From positions 1 through 64,000 of the forward strand of contig JAZLMM010000026.1 of the NCBI GenBank assembly GCA_045598705.1: a stretch of DNA of 64,000 bases. Direction: 5' to 3'. Position numbers and translations under genes: made by a program. How positions within the stretch are numbered: position 1 is the first letter of the stretch; every line of letters begins with the position of its first letter. Source of the stretch: Scatonaster sp045598705 (GTDB lineage: Bacteria; Bacillota; Clostridia; Saccharofermentanales; Saccharofermentanaceae). Under the pieces are notes generated by a model. That model was not told the origin of the DNA, ran no database searches, and saw nothing but the letters and a program-made list of their open reading frames with translations. Positions 35,396 through 44,339 of the stretch are shown here, piece by piece.

Positions 35396-36048
35396 CCTAC
35401 GAGGAAATCAAGAAAGATCCATCTGTTCGCACTTATGTAGAAGCTGCCGATGCTAGCTTAAATGTGCTTGGATATACCGAGCATAGTTTCGCCCATGTAT
35501 CTACAGTAGCAGAGAAAACCGGATACATTCTCGAAACACTCAATTACTCCGCGCGAACAGTTGAACTTGGAAGAATTGCCGGCTTCCTTCATGACATCGG
35601 CAACCTGATCAACCGCGTCGATCACAGTCAAAGTGGCGGCCTAATGGCTTTCCGCATACTAGACCATCTGAACTTCCCATCCGACGAAATTGCTATGATA
35701 GTCTCTGCAATCGGTAACCACGACGAAGGAACCGGCGTTCCTGTCAGTCCCCTAGCCGCTGCACTCATACTTGCCGACAAATCTGACGTTCGAAGATCAC
35801 GAGTACGAAATCAGGACTTCTCCTCCTTTGATCTTCACGATCGCGTAAACTATTCCGTCACAGAATCCAACCTTTCCATTGACGAGCAACATTCAGTGAT
35901 CGTATTGAAGTTGCAGATTGACACAAGCGTCGGATCAGTTATGGAGTACTTCGAAATCTTCATGGAACGTATGATTCTCTGCCGCAAAGCGGCCGAAACA
36001 CTCGGACTACGTTTTGCTCTGATGATTAACGAACAGCAACTTCTCTGA
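35392..36048 (+). CDS. HD-domain phosphohydrolase
   Basis: The 218-residue protein has an HD domain: EHSFAHV near residue 25, GFLHDIGNLINRVDHSQSG near 65 and LADKSDVRRSRVRN near 125, giving the H...HD...D metal ligands. HD proteins hydrolyse phosphate esters, often nucleotides; the substrate is unknown. It is coupled to the PhoR-like gene by an ATGA overlap, so its product may act in the phosphate response. Confidence 0.78.
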   Translation: MTYEEIKKDPSVRTYVEAADASLNVLGYTEHSFAHVSTVAEKTGYILETLNYSARTVELGRIAGFLHDIGNLINRVDHSQSGGLMAFRILDHLNFPSDEIAMIVSAIGNHDEGTGVPVSPLAAALILADKSDVRRSRVRNQDFSSFDLHDRVNYSVTESNLSIDEQHSVIVLKLQIDTSVGSVMEYFEIFMERMILCRKAAETLGLRFALMINEQQLL

Positions 36049-36084
36049 CGGCTACAGGCTTTATCTTGAAGATTCTTCCTTCGC

Positions 36085-36126
36085 TTTACAAGGATTTTAC
36101 AAAGTACGGACTATAGATTTTATACT
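36085..36126 (+). promoter_or_regulatory. Pho-box-like repeats and -10 before the Na/Pi carrier gene
   Basis: TTTACA occurs at 36085-36090 and 36096-36101, an 11-bp spacing, followed after 19 bases by TATACT (36121-36126). The pattern matches the one before the PhoB-like gene, so both units may respond to the same regulator. Confidence 0.55.
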
Positions 36127-36171
36127 CACGCGCTACCATATCCTTTAGTTGTATATAGGTAGGTGTGTAGA

Positions 36172-37920
36172 ATGGATATTTTCGATGTACTATCGCTGAT
36201 TGGCGGATTAAGTTTATTCCTATTCGGCATGAATCTTATGGGACAGGCTTTGGAAAGGCGTGCAGGTGGTCAGATGCACACCATTCTCACTAAGATGACA
36301 ACGAAGAAATTTGCCGGTTTTGCCACCGGATGTGGTGTGACTGCAGTGATTCAAAGTTCATCCGCTACGACCGTAATGGTAGTTGGCTTCGTCAATTCAG
36401 GACTGATGACACTGAAGCAAGCAGTAAACGTAATCATGGGCGCCAACGTAGGTACCACGGTTACCGGATGGGTTCTTTCTCTGGGTGGAATCAGTAGCGA
36501 CAACATGTGGGCCAAATTCTTGAAACCTTCTTCATTCACTCCTATTCTTGCTCTAATCGGCATTATCCTATACATGTTCACCAAGAAGCACTCGAACAAA
36601 GATACCGGCATGATTCTGCTTGGTTTTACTACACTGATGTTTGGCATGGAGACCATGACTGCTTCTGTATCCGGTCTCGCTGATGTTCCCCAATTTCAGG
36701 AATTGTTCATTATGTTTAAGAACCCGCTTCTCGGTCTTCTTGCCGGCGCCCTACTAACCGCTGTAATTCAATCCAGTTCCGCTTCAGTCGGCATTCTGCA
36801 GGCCTTAGCCATGACCGGACAAGTCTCTTACGGTGCCGCAATACCAATTGTCATGGGTGATGCCATCGGAACTTGTGTAACGGCCATGCTTTCATCTGTC
36901 GGTGCGAAGAAAGATGCCAAACGTGCGGCAGTCGTCCATCTTCTCTTCAACATAATCGGTGCAATTGTATGGCTAAGTATCTACTCAGTGATAAGAGGTG
37001 TATTCTCTCCCGCAATTCTCAATGACTCCGCTTCTCTTCTTGGTATCGCTATCGTTAATACCGCCTTCAAAGTTCTGTCGACCGCGCTACTTCTTCCTAT
37101 GTCCTCATTCTTAGAGAGCCTTGCCATCCGCTTGGTTCCGGATGCCAAATTCGAAGAGAAGACCGTCAGACTTGATGACCGTCTTCTGGTCACGCCTCCG
37201 CTGGCACTTGGACAGGCACGTGCCGTAACAAACGAAATGGCCGAGATTGCGGTTACCGCTTTCCGCAATGCGTTGAGTGCTTTTTCCAGTTATTCGAAAG
37301 AGAAAGCGCAGCAGATTCGCGATGATGAGAACACCTGTGACGAGTTGGAAGACACGCTTGGTACATACTTGGTCAAACTCAGTGTAGAACAACTAGGTCT
37401 CAAAGAGAGTGAAGAATCTACTGCAATCTTGAAGGTAATCGGTGACTTCGAGCGTATATCTGACCATGCCGTCAATATTCTTGAATCTGCAGAAGAACTT
37501 CGCGAGAAACATCTAACGTTAACAGAGGATGCATTGAAGGAATATGACGTCATCGCATCTGCCGTGGACGAAGTACTCCAATCCACTTTGCAAGCATTCC
37601 GCACGGAAGACTCATCCATCGCCAAGAAAGTTGAACCTCTCGAGCAAGTAATCGATGCTTTGAAGGAGCAACTGCGCACCAACCATATTGTACGTATGCA
37701 GGAAAGGAAATGCACAGCCCAGGTCGGGTTTATATGGTCGGACATACTTACCAATCTGGAACGCGTAAGCGATCATTGTTCAAATATAGCAGGTTGCGTG
37801 ATTGATGCGTCTGAACACAATCTCAACATTCACGAATCCTTACGTGCCAACCGTCACGGAAATTCTCTATACGATGAGATGTTCCGCCAGTACACAGCCA
37901 AGTATTCTTTGCACGAATAA
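36172..37920 (+). CDS. Na+/phosphate cotransporter with C-terminal PhoU-like domain
   Basis: The 582-residue protein has the two inverted NPT repeats with the QSSSA motifs (VIQSSSATTVMVVGF near residue 60 and VIQSSSASVGILQAL near 200). About eight to nine membrane segments and then a cytosolic helical domain (about 355-560) of PhoU type with DFERISDHAVNI and NLERVSDHCSNIAG follow. It belongs to the NptA/YjbB family, which moves phosphate with sodium; the direction varies. The ATG at 36172 follows AGGTAGGTG. It completes the Pho-like locus. Confidence 0.9.
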   Translation: MDIFDVLSLIGGLSLFLFGMNLMGQALERRAGGQMHTILTKMTTKKFAGFATGCGVTAVIQSSSATTVMVVGFVNSGLMTLKQAVNVIMGANVGTTVTGWVLSLGGISSDNMWAKFLKPSSFTPILALIGIILYMFTKKHSNKDTGMILLGFTTLMFGMETMTASVSGLADVPQFQELFIMFKNPLLGLLAGALLTAVIQSSSASVGILQALAMTGQVSYGAAIPIVMGDAIGTCVTAMLSSVGAKKDAKRAAVVHLLFNIIGAIVWLSIYSVIRGVFSPAILNDSASLLGIAIVNTAFKVLSTALLLPMSSFLESLAIRLVPDAKFEEKTVRLDDRLLVTPPLALGQARAVTNEMAEIAVTAFRNALSAFSSYSKEKAQQIRDDENTCDELEDTLGTYLVKLSVEQLGLKESEESTAILKVIGDFERISDHAVNILESAEELREKHLTLTEDALKEYDVIASAVDEVLQSTLQAFRTEDSSIAKKVEPLEQVIDALKEQLRTNHIVRMQERKCTAQVGFIWSDILTNLERVSDHCSNIAGCVIDASEHNLNIHESLRANRHGNSLYDEMFRQYTAKYSLHE

Positions 37921-37996
37921 AGATGTATCCAATCGTATTTTGACAGCATCCTACTTGTGTGAAATAATGATGAGCAGAAGTCTGAAAGGAAGTAAG

Positions 37997-38026
37997 ATGC
38001 GCCCTTATGTTAATCGATACTCATAA
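37997..38026 (+). CDS. Nine-codon ORF overlapping the PHP gene start
   Basis: An ATG four bases after AAGGAAG opens a nine-codon frame (MRPYVNRYS) that ends at 38026, inside the PHP gene. The PHP ATG at 38007 is 14 bases from the same ribosome site, which is too far. The short frame may couple translation or limit it. It may also be chance. Confidence 0.3.
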   Translation: MRPYVNRYS

Positions 38027-38810
38027 TCATACCGTGCCATTCTCGCCGGATGCGCACATGACCATCTCGGAACTCATTGAGATGGCGCAGACCATGAATC
38101 TTGGCGTAGTCGCCTCTACGCCTCACTACGAGTACGATAACCCAGACCCGAATGATAATATTCAGACTTTCGACCTAAATGAATACAGCATGGCATTCGA
38201 AGAATGGAAGAAGCTCTGCCCGCCCGAGCTGACTCTTCTGAAAGGAATCGAATTCGGATATCAGAAGCACACTGCGCCGGTCATTGATCGAATCGCACAA
38301 GAAGCGGATCTGGATATTGTTCTTCTCAGCAATCACCTATTCCGTGGTGTGGATGTCTACTATAGCCAGGAGCTTCCCTTCCTGCCGAAAGCAGACCGTC
38401 ACCGTGAATACATCACTACCCTGGCCGAGATGGTCGAGAACGTCAACAATTTCGACGTAGCGACTCACTTCGACTACATCAACAAATTCTGTTCTGACCC
38501 AAGTGCCGACTTACTCTATGAGGATTGTCCGAAGGCTTTTGACCGTTTCTTCGAAGCATTGATCTATAAGGGAAAAGCACTTGAACTGAACACTTCGTCT
38601 TCGATGCGGCGTCACGCCATGCCAGATACAGCCATCCTCCAACGTTATCTTGATATGGGTGGTGAACTCTTCGCGCTGGCTTCCGACGCACACGTCAAAG
38701 AGAACGTAGGCGCAGGCATCTCACAATTTGCCGCGCTCCTTCAGTCCCTCGGCATCCACGAAGTCTGCTATTTCCAGAAACGTCAGATGAAGATGGTGAC
38801 ACTCCCCTAA
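38007..38810 (+). CDS. PHP-domain phosphoesterase, histidinol-phosphatase (HisJ/HisK) type
   Basis: The 267-residue protein begins DTHNHTVPFSPDAHMT with the metal-binding HxH of PHP enzymes, then STPHYEYDNP, KGIEFGY, LLSNHLF, THFDYI and ASDAHV. Order and spacing fit the histidinol-phosphatase HisK family. It removes phosphate from histidinol phosphate or a related small molecule. No other his biosynthesis genes are near. No alternative start codon exists between the stop upstream and 38007, so the start is forced despite a poor ribosome-site spacing. It converges with the aldo/keto reductase gene. Confidence 0.82.
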   Translation: MLIDTHNHTVPFSPDAHMTISELIEMAQTMNLGVVASTPHYEYDNPDPNDNIQTFDLNEYSMAFEEWKKLCPPELTLLKGIEFGYQKHTAPVIDRIAQEADLDIVLLSNHLFRGVDVYYSQELPFLPKADRHREYITTLAEMVENVNNFDVATHFDYINKFCSDPSADLLYEDCPKAFDRFFEALIYKGKALELNTSSSMRRHAMPDTAILQRYLDMGGELFALASDAHVKENVGAGISQFAALLQSLGIHEVCYFQKRQMKMVTLP

Positions 38811-38819
38811 CAAGTAGAA

Positions 38820-39842
38820 TCAGACCTCAACCCGACCTGCGATGATCTCCTGATAGTCCGCCAGATTCTTACGAAGCAGATTCGGCGTATCTAATCCATA
38901 TGGGCACTTTGACTTACACAGTCCACAGTCTACACAGTTCTCGATCTTCGCCATCTCACCTTGCCAGAATTCACCTTTGAAGTTCTGTGAAGGAGAACGG
39001 CGAATGAGTTGTGACATTCTCGCACACTGGTTAATCTGGATCCCTGCCGTACAAGGCATACAGTACCCACAACCGCGACAGAAATCGCCCTGTAGCTTCG
39101 CGCGGTCCGCATCAATAAATGCTTTGATTTCTTCTGTCATCTCTGCAGGTTCACGGAAGAATGACAGCCACTGTTGCAGTTCCTCTTCTCTTTGGATGCC
39201 CCAGATCGGCAAAGCTTCATACTGGCTCATGAAAGCCATACAAGCCAGACTGTTCGTCAGAAGTCCACCGGCCAGTCCTTTCATAGCGATAAAGCCCATA
39301 CTGGCTTTCTCACATGATCTCACCAATGCAATTTCCCGTTCGGACGCAAGATACGAGAACGGAAACTGTAACGTTTCGTAAAGCCCCGATGCAACGATTT
39401 CTTCTGCCACATCTATGAGATGTGCGGTAATACCAATATGCCGTACTTTACCCTGATTCTTGGCTTCCAGCATCGCTTCATACATGCCGGTACCATCTCC
39501 CGGTCGATAGCACATTCCGACGCAGTGGAACTGGTAAATATCAAGATAATCCGTCTGAAGATTGCCAAGGGTTGTATCCAAGTCTTTCCAGAACTGTTCC
39601 GGCGTCTTTGCCATCGTCTTCGATGCGAGATAGACCTTATCGCGCATACCCACGAAGGCTTCCCCGACTTTGATCTCACTATCGGAATACGACCGTGCGG
39701 TATCGAAGAAAGTCATGCCACCCTCGTACGCTTCCCGCAGAAGCTTGACGGCATCAGGAAGACTGATGCGTTGGATCGGCAATGCACCAAATGCATTCTG
39801 CGGCGAGGTGATTCCCGTACTTCCAAGTGTAATTTGTCTCAT
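38820..39842 (-). CDS. Aldo/keto reductase with C-terminal ferredoxin-like Fe-S domain
   Basis: The 340-residue protein has the AKR barrel: GSTGITSPQNAFGALPIQR at the start, MTFFDTARSYSDSE with the active-site Asp and Tyr, and YLDIYQFHCV. The C-terminal part carries two cysteine clusters, CRGCGYCMPC with a later Cys, and CVDCGLCKSKCPYG, which should hold [4Fe-4S] centres. Fused AKR-ferredoxin proteins occur in many anaerobes and probably take or give electrons through ferredoxin. The substrate is unknown. AAGGAG lies eight bases before the ATG at 39842. Confidence 0.9.
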   Translation of the reverse strand: MRQITLGSTGITSPQNAFGALPIQRISLPDAVKLLREAYEGGMTFFDTARSYSDSEIKVGEAFVGMRDKVYLASKTMAKTPEQFWKDLDTTLGNLQTDYLDIYQFHCVGMCYRPGDGTGMYEAMLEAKNQGKVRHIGITAHLIDVAEEIVASGLYETLQFPFSYLASEREIALVRSCEKASMGFIAMKGLAGGLLTNSLACMAFMSQYEALPIWGIQREEELQQWLSFFREPAEMTEEIKAFIDADRAKLQGDFCRGCGYCMPCTAGIQINQCARMSQLIRRSPSQNFKGEFWQGEMAKIENCVDCGLCKSKCPYGLDTPNLLRKNLADYQEIIAGRVEV

Positions 39843-39964
39843 GAAACATGCTCCTTCAGTTCTCAATTTCGACATCTTCTCCTGCCATGTCATCATTATA
39901 CTATAAAGCGTGAAACACAAAGGATTTTGGTATGTCACAGGATGGAAAATGAGTTATCAAAATA

Positions 39965-39988
39965 GGGCGACCTAATTTTAGATCGCCC
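39965..39988 (-). terminator. Terminator after the solute-binding lipoprotein gene
   Basis: GGGCGA and TCGCCC, extended by CTAA/TTAG past a mismatch, form a hairpin. On the minus strand TATTTTG follows. It lies about 38 bases past the stop at 40026. Confidence 0.6.
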
Positions 39989-40025
39989 ATTGATTATCTC
40001 AAACTTCAAGTGAAGCCAATAGAAC

Positions 40026-42296
40026 TTAGGTACTACGTTCATTCAGAAGTAGTTGCACTCGATTGTTGATTATTTCAATCACCTCATCCTCACTCTTCTG
40101 TCCGGCAAAGTACGGCGCAGTTTCTTCCATAACAATGTCAATAATCTCTGTATCTGGATAGTATACAAGATGTGTCGACTTTACCAATTCAACAAAAGCT
40201 TCACTTTCCTCATCGGTTAACGGCACCACATCTTCGATGGACCAATCATCTACTGTTTCGTTTTTCAGCGCCCAAAATGCCTCGTGTTCTTCCGGATGTT
40301 TCAAGAATTCGAAGAGTTTGTCCATGGAATCCCAGCGAACAGGAAAGTCACCGAGTGAATACTCTGCATGATTCAGATTATATTCTTGCACCTCTGGCGA
40401 AAGAAGGAAACATATAAATTCCCAGGCACCTTCCATGTCCTTACAGGAAGTCGAAACAGAAACCATTTCATTAGGATTGTATATGTTCGTTCCTCCAGAT
40501 GCAGATATGCAACCATAATGGTTTGGATAGCCTGGATATGATCCATTAAGTAACCATGATATATCTTCTGCCAGCCAGCACACCGATAACATCATGCATT
40601 CCCTATCCATATTATTTTCGTACTCATACTGCGACAAACAATGGTCTTTAGATAATTGCAGTAATGCATAGAAATCAGGGGAATCGAATTGGGCTATGCT
40701 GTTTTTATCATCAACGAACGTTTCCAAATCATAGCAAAGTATTCTTCGTAAAAACTCGGAACCTGTTTGATAGAAGATAACTCTTCCATCTGCATACTCA
40801 TTCATATATTGAAGCCAGTCTTGGTATGTAGCGTTGGAAGATATGTTGCAATCTTGAGTCAAAAAATCTCGTTGAATATTATAACTAGTTGGAATAGAAA
40901 ACAGTTCACCGTGATTCTCCATCAATTCGATGATAGAAACATTGTATTGTCTCTTCCATTCTTCACCCATATCATCATACAAAGGTTTTAAATCAGCAAA
41001 CAATCCACCATATTCAAAGTTCTTTCTGTAAGAATCTATAATTATGTCTGGTCCTTCACCCTTTACTATGTCTTTCCAAATATAGTCATCAAAAGTTTCC
41101 CAATACGCATCGTAGTCAACATAGCCCTCATCATCCAAATAGTCATCTGGACTAAGGATATCCTCATAGTCGAGAAGTTCAATAGCATATTTCTCATTCT
41201 GTTTATTGAATTCTGAAACAACCCATTGGAACTTCTCACTATCTTTTATCCAGTTTCCTAGGACTGTAAGCACTACTTTTCCAGTTTTCGGGTCTTTGTC
41301 TGGAAAGAGAAAACCAACATTTTTGTTATCCTTGTCCCACACCAAGAAAGACTGTCCATCTTGGGATACGGCGTATTCCGTTTTATCGAACTGACTTGCG
41401 TCTACATAATTCCAATTCACCATTTCCTTCCAAGTATGTGTAGTCTGCTCCAAATTCCAGATGCCTCTATCAGCAAGCATATACTGTTTGTTTCCTGTGT
41501 TATACATCCGTCCCACATATGGAGGAAGCTGAATCTTTCCGCTCTGTTCTAACTTATTCTCCTCATTCACTTTGAAAAGTTCATACTCATTTCGACCAGT
41601 TTCCTGCCCCAATGTATATAACTGTTCGTCTTCCCAGAAGAAATGCTCTGTTGGACATGTAGTTGCAAGCTCCATCTTAATACTGCCATCTGACAGATTA
41701 TATCCCCTACACGAATACTCACCAAGTGAATTCTGCATAGATACGAATACTTCTTGATCATTTAAGGCAATTACTTGACAATAACTCATTCCTATATCCG
41801 AAACACTCTGAAGTTGAATCGGTGTCGACTTATGAGTTGTGAGATCGAAGGAAACTACATTAAATACATTGTAAGAACAGGAAGCAATTATCAAGGAATT
41901 GCCTTGTTTACAAATATCACATACGTATCCAATCTCCGGAAAATCAAGCGGATAGGTGTTCAACCGCTCACCAGTTCGGCTGAATTCTTCTAACAACAAG
42001 GAACTTTTAAAGACATCACTGGTTCTTTCTTCCTCGCATACAACTACCCACAGCGATGAATCCGTAATCGTTCCACCAAAAACTTGATGGAAATGATTTT
42101 CTGAAATGGTCGTATCCAGTACAACACTTCCATTATATGGGGCTTCTTCTTTGCTTAATGTGAATGGGGTATCACTATTCACAGTTTCATCGGCGGTTTC
42201 AGAACTCTGTGAAGATGAAGAGTTGCAACCCACTAAAGCTGACATAACAAAACAGAAACTCAGAAGAAGCACTACAAATCTCTTCATCTTACACAT
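40026..42296 (-). CDS. Large lipoprotein: beta-propeller-like N-terminal part plus extracellular solute-binding domain
   Basis: The 756-residue protein has a lipoprotein signal peptide with lipobox ALVGC (Cys near 24) and a Ser-rich linker. A region of about 300 residues with repeated short beta motifs (for example DSSLWVVV, NSLIIASC, EQLYTLG) suggests a propeller. From about residue 340 it resembles family 1 solute-binding proteins: GPDIIIDSYRKNFEYGGLFADLKP, SIPTSYNIQ, and MEGAWEFICFLLSPEVQEY near the end. No ABC permease is adjacent, so it may sense or bind rather than import. GAGGTG lies seven bases before the ATG. It is 18 bases after the secreted peptidase-like gene and probably shares its promoter. 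Confidence 0.8.
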   Translation of the reverse strand: MCKMKRFVVLLLSFCFVMSALVGCNSSSSQSSETADETVNSDTPFTLSKEEAPYNGSVVLDTTISENHFHQVFGGTITDSSLWVVVCEEERTSDVFKSSLLLEEFSRTGERLNTYPLDFPEIGYVCDICKQGNSLIIASCSYNVFNVVSFDLTTHKSTPIQLQSVSDIGMSYCQVIALNDQEVFVSMQNSLGEYSCRGYNLSDGSIKMELATTCPTEHFFWEDEQLYTLGQETGRNEYELFKVNEENKLEQSGKIQLPPYVGRMYNTGNKQYMLADRGIWNLEQTTHTWKEMVNWNYVDASQFDKTEYAVSQDGQSFLVWDKDNKNVGFLFPDKDPKTGKVVLTVLGNWIKDSEKFQWVVSEFNKQNEKYAIELLDYEDILSPDDYLDDEGYVDYDAYWETFDDYIWKDIVKGEGPDIIIDSYRKNFEYGGLFADLKPLYDDMGEEWKRQYNVSIIELMENHGELFSIPTSYNIQRDFLTQDCNISSNATYQDWLQYMNEYADGRVIFYQTGSEFLRRILCYDLETFVDDKNSIAQFDSPDFYALLQLSKDHCLSQYEYENNMDRECMMLSVCWLAEDISWLLNGSYPGYPNHYGCISASGGTNIYNPNEMVSVSTSCKDMEGAWEFICFLLSPEVQEYNLNHAEYSLGDFPVRWDSMDKLFEFLKHPEEHEAFWALKNETVDDWSIEDVVPLTDEESEAFVELVKSTHLVYYPDTEIIDIVMEETAPYFAGQKSEDEVIEIINNRVQLLLNERST

Positions 42297-42314
42297 TATC
42301 CATCACCTCATTAA

Positions 42315-43127
42315 TCAACCCATATCTGTGCAACGAATCGGAACATATCCACTGTTCAGCAAATCATCCCACGACATCGCCTTGCTATGTCTCCAAGAAG
42401 AGTTTGTGTCACCAGATTTTCGTCCAATTTGATCAGTGATATAGACTCCGCCAGAGTATGTCCCTACAACAAAGATAACATGTTTCTTAAGTTCTCCATT
42501 GTTTGTATAATAGTACAAACAACAATCTCCCTTTTGCAGTTTCTTCAACGCGTTTAAAATGGTCGTTCTGTTATTTTTATTTTCTTCTTCCTTAGCGTTT
42601 ATATATAATTTAGTATCGCTTCCTGTTATCTTATATCCGTTTACTGTCGCAAGATGATAGGTACTATTTCTTCCATTCTGCGCGCAAGAGAGATAATCGG
42701 CAGTTGAAATGCTCGCATATCCAATCGAAGTAAACTTAAACTTCCATGCTAAGGCAGGAACAGTGGAACAATCGTTACCAACTGACGCGCTTCCTTTGTA
42801 GTTAAAGACATTGCTACCTGAACTTCCATAACTTCCATTCTTGCCACTAATAAAATCAGTATATGTTGTGTTATAGTCCTTTGTATATGGCATCCCTTTA
42901 TACACTGTGTTTTTGTAATATGTGTAACCACCAATAGCCAGATTCTTTGTAGTTGGCTTCCACTGAATATCCGCCATCTTCTTCAATTCTGCAACAGCAT
43001 ACTCGCGGTTCGATGAGTAAGTCGCCGCTTGCACTTCATTTTCAGACTTTACCAATGGATTTCCCATCAGACCTACCATCACTGCAGCGATTAACACTGT
43101 CGAAATCATTTTTACCGTCCTCTTCAT
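42315..43127 (-). CDS. Secreted NlpC/P60-like cysteine peptidase-type protein
   Basis: The 270-residue protein has a signal peptide (about residues 1-33, ending VQA-AT). Its mature part holds a likely catalytic Cys in GNDCSTVPALAWKF, His in LKKHVIFVVG and a polar third residue in YITDQIGRK. This is the Cys-His order of NlpC/P60 or CHAP enzymes, which cut peptidoglycan peptides; overall similarity is loose. GGAGG precedes the ATG at 43127. The promoter upstream has a (TA)n spacer, so expression may vary between cells. Confidence 0.68.
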   Translation of the reverse strand: MKRTVKMISTVLIAAVMVGLMGNPLVKSENEVQAATYSSNREYAVAELKKMADIQWKPTTKNLAIGGYTYYKNTVYKGMPYTKDYNTTYTDFISGKNGSYGSSGSNVFNYKGSASVGNDCSTVPALAWKFKFTSIGYASISTADYLSCAQNGRNSTYHLATVNGYKITGSDTKLYINAKEEENKNNRTTILNALKKLQKGDCCLYYYTNNGELKKHVIFVVGTYSGGVYITDQIGRKSGDTNSSWRHSKAMSWDDLLNSGYVPIRCTDMG

Positions 43128-43176
43128 CAAATACCTCCTTGTATTTTGGGTTATCCCCATTTTTCATGCAAGAGGC

Positions 43177-43203
43177 ATTATATATATATATATATATTGT
43201 CAA
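43177..43203 (-). promoter_or_regulatory. Promoter with a pure TA-repeat spacer, probably phase variable
   Basis: On the minus strand a perfect TTGACA (43203-43198) and a perfect TATAAT (43182-43177) are separated by 15 bases made only of alternating A and T. The whole (TA)9 tract spans 43179-43196. Gain of one TA unit gives the ideal 17-bp spacing. Slipped-strand change in such a spacer is known to switch the hif fimbrial promoters of Haemophilus influenzae. Confidence 0.75.
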
Positions 43204-43226
43204 GTGTTCTTAACAACATTGAAATA

Positions 43227-43262
43227 AAGTGACCGCTCACTTGGAAATGTAAGCGGTCACTT
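43227..43262 (-). terminator. Terminator after the epimerase-like gene
   Basis: A perfect 11-bp inverted repeat, AAGTGACCGCT with AGCGGTCACTT, around a 14-base loop. On the minus strand it is followed by TATTTC. It lies 29 bases past the stop at 43291. Confidence 0.7.
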
Positions 43263-43290
43263 GTCTGTCAATCAAGTTTATAAATTCGAA

Positions 43291-44313
43291 TCAGATTTCT
43301 TCTTTCGCCTTCTCCAAAGCGTCAATGACTTTGTCGCACCAGTTGTCAAACTCTGGATCTTCTTCATACTTCTCCGAATGTGAAAGAACATATTCCAGCG
43401 CGATGTGTACACCCTGGTCGAATCGAACATTCGTAGCCATATTCGGCACAATATGTTTCAGTTTACGGTTATCAAATACTACCGATACGGCCTTATCTCC
43501 GATGAGGCTGCCCTCGAAATCGTATCCGTATTTCTTACCTGCTTCACTCAAGAAAGCAGAAGATACATAATACGGATGCAGTTCAACGCCCAGTTCTCGG
43601 GCAATCGTCGAATAGATCTGATTCCAAGACAATGTCTCATCACCGGTGATCTGGAACGCCTCACCGATTGCATGGGGATTGCCCATCAAGCCGACATATC
43701 CAATGGCAAAATCACTGTTAAACGTAACCGTCCAAAGTGAAGTACCGTCCCCCTGAATGAGGACCGGTTTCCCTTCCTGCATTCGACGAATGACCTGATA
43801 GAAACCTTTCTTGCCTTCAACGCCTAATGGAACATTGCGCTCGTCATACGTATGACTTGGACGTACGATGGTGACTGGGAATCCTTCCTCACGATACTTC
43901 TTCATGAGGAACTCCTCACAAGCGATCTTATTGCGGGAATACTCCCAATGTGGATTCGCGAGCGCTGTGCCTTCCGTAATGACATAGTCCGCAGATGGCT
44001 TATGGTAAGCGGAAGCAGAACTAATATAGATATACTGCTTCGTCTTTCCACGGAACAGACGATAATCCCGTTCCACATCCGCCACGCTGAAACCGATAAA
44101 CTCGCCGACCACGTCGAACGACATGCCGGATAGCTTCTCTGCTACGGCCTGTTCATCGTGTGCATCGCAAGTGATTACATGCACGTTCTCCGGAACCACT
44201 TCACTTCGATTTCCGCGATTCAGAAGCCAGACCTCCCACATTGAATCCTGACTTAAGCGCTTCACAATTCCTGTACTGATCGTACCGGTTCCACCAATAA
44301 ATAGAGCTTTCAT
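43291..44313 (-). CDS. NAD-dependent epimerase/dehydratase-like (extended SDR) protein
   Basis: The 340-residue protein starts MKALFIGGTGTISTGIVKRL with the glycine-rich dinucleotide-binding loop. It has YISSASAYHKP in the place of the SDR Ser and YxxxK region (the lysine is replaced or shifted) and VTIVRPSHTYDER later. It resembles atypical SDR proteins of the RNA-binding chloroplast protein CSP41 type, common in clostridia, with unknown substrate. GGAGG lies seven bases before the ATG. It is 26 bases downstream of the alcohol dehydrogenase gene on the same strand. Confidence 0.82.
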   Translation of the reverse strand: MKALFIGGTGTISTGIVKRLSQDSMWEVWLLNRGNRSEVVPENVHVITCDAHDEQAVAEKLSGMSFDVVGEFIGFSVADVERDYRLFRGKTKQYIYISSASAYHKPSADYVITEGTALANPHWEYSRNKIACEEFLMKKYREEGFPVTIVRPSHTYDERNVPLGVEGKKGFYQVIRRMQEGKPVLIQGDGTSLWTVTFNSDFAIGYVGLMGNPHAIGEAFQITGDETLSWNQIYSTIARELGVELHPYYVSSAFLSEAGKKYGYDFEGSLIGDKAVSVVFDNRKLKHIVPNMATNVRFDQGVHIALEYVLSHSEKYEEDPEFDNWCDKVIDALEKAKEEI

Positions 44314-44339
44314 ATATTTGCCTCCACTTTGTTACGGCA

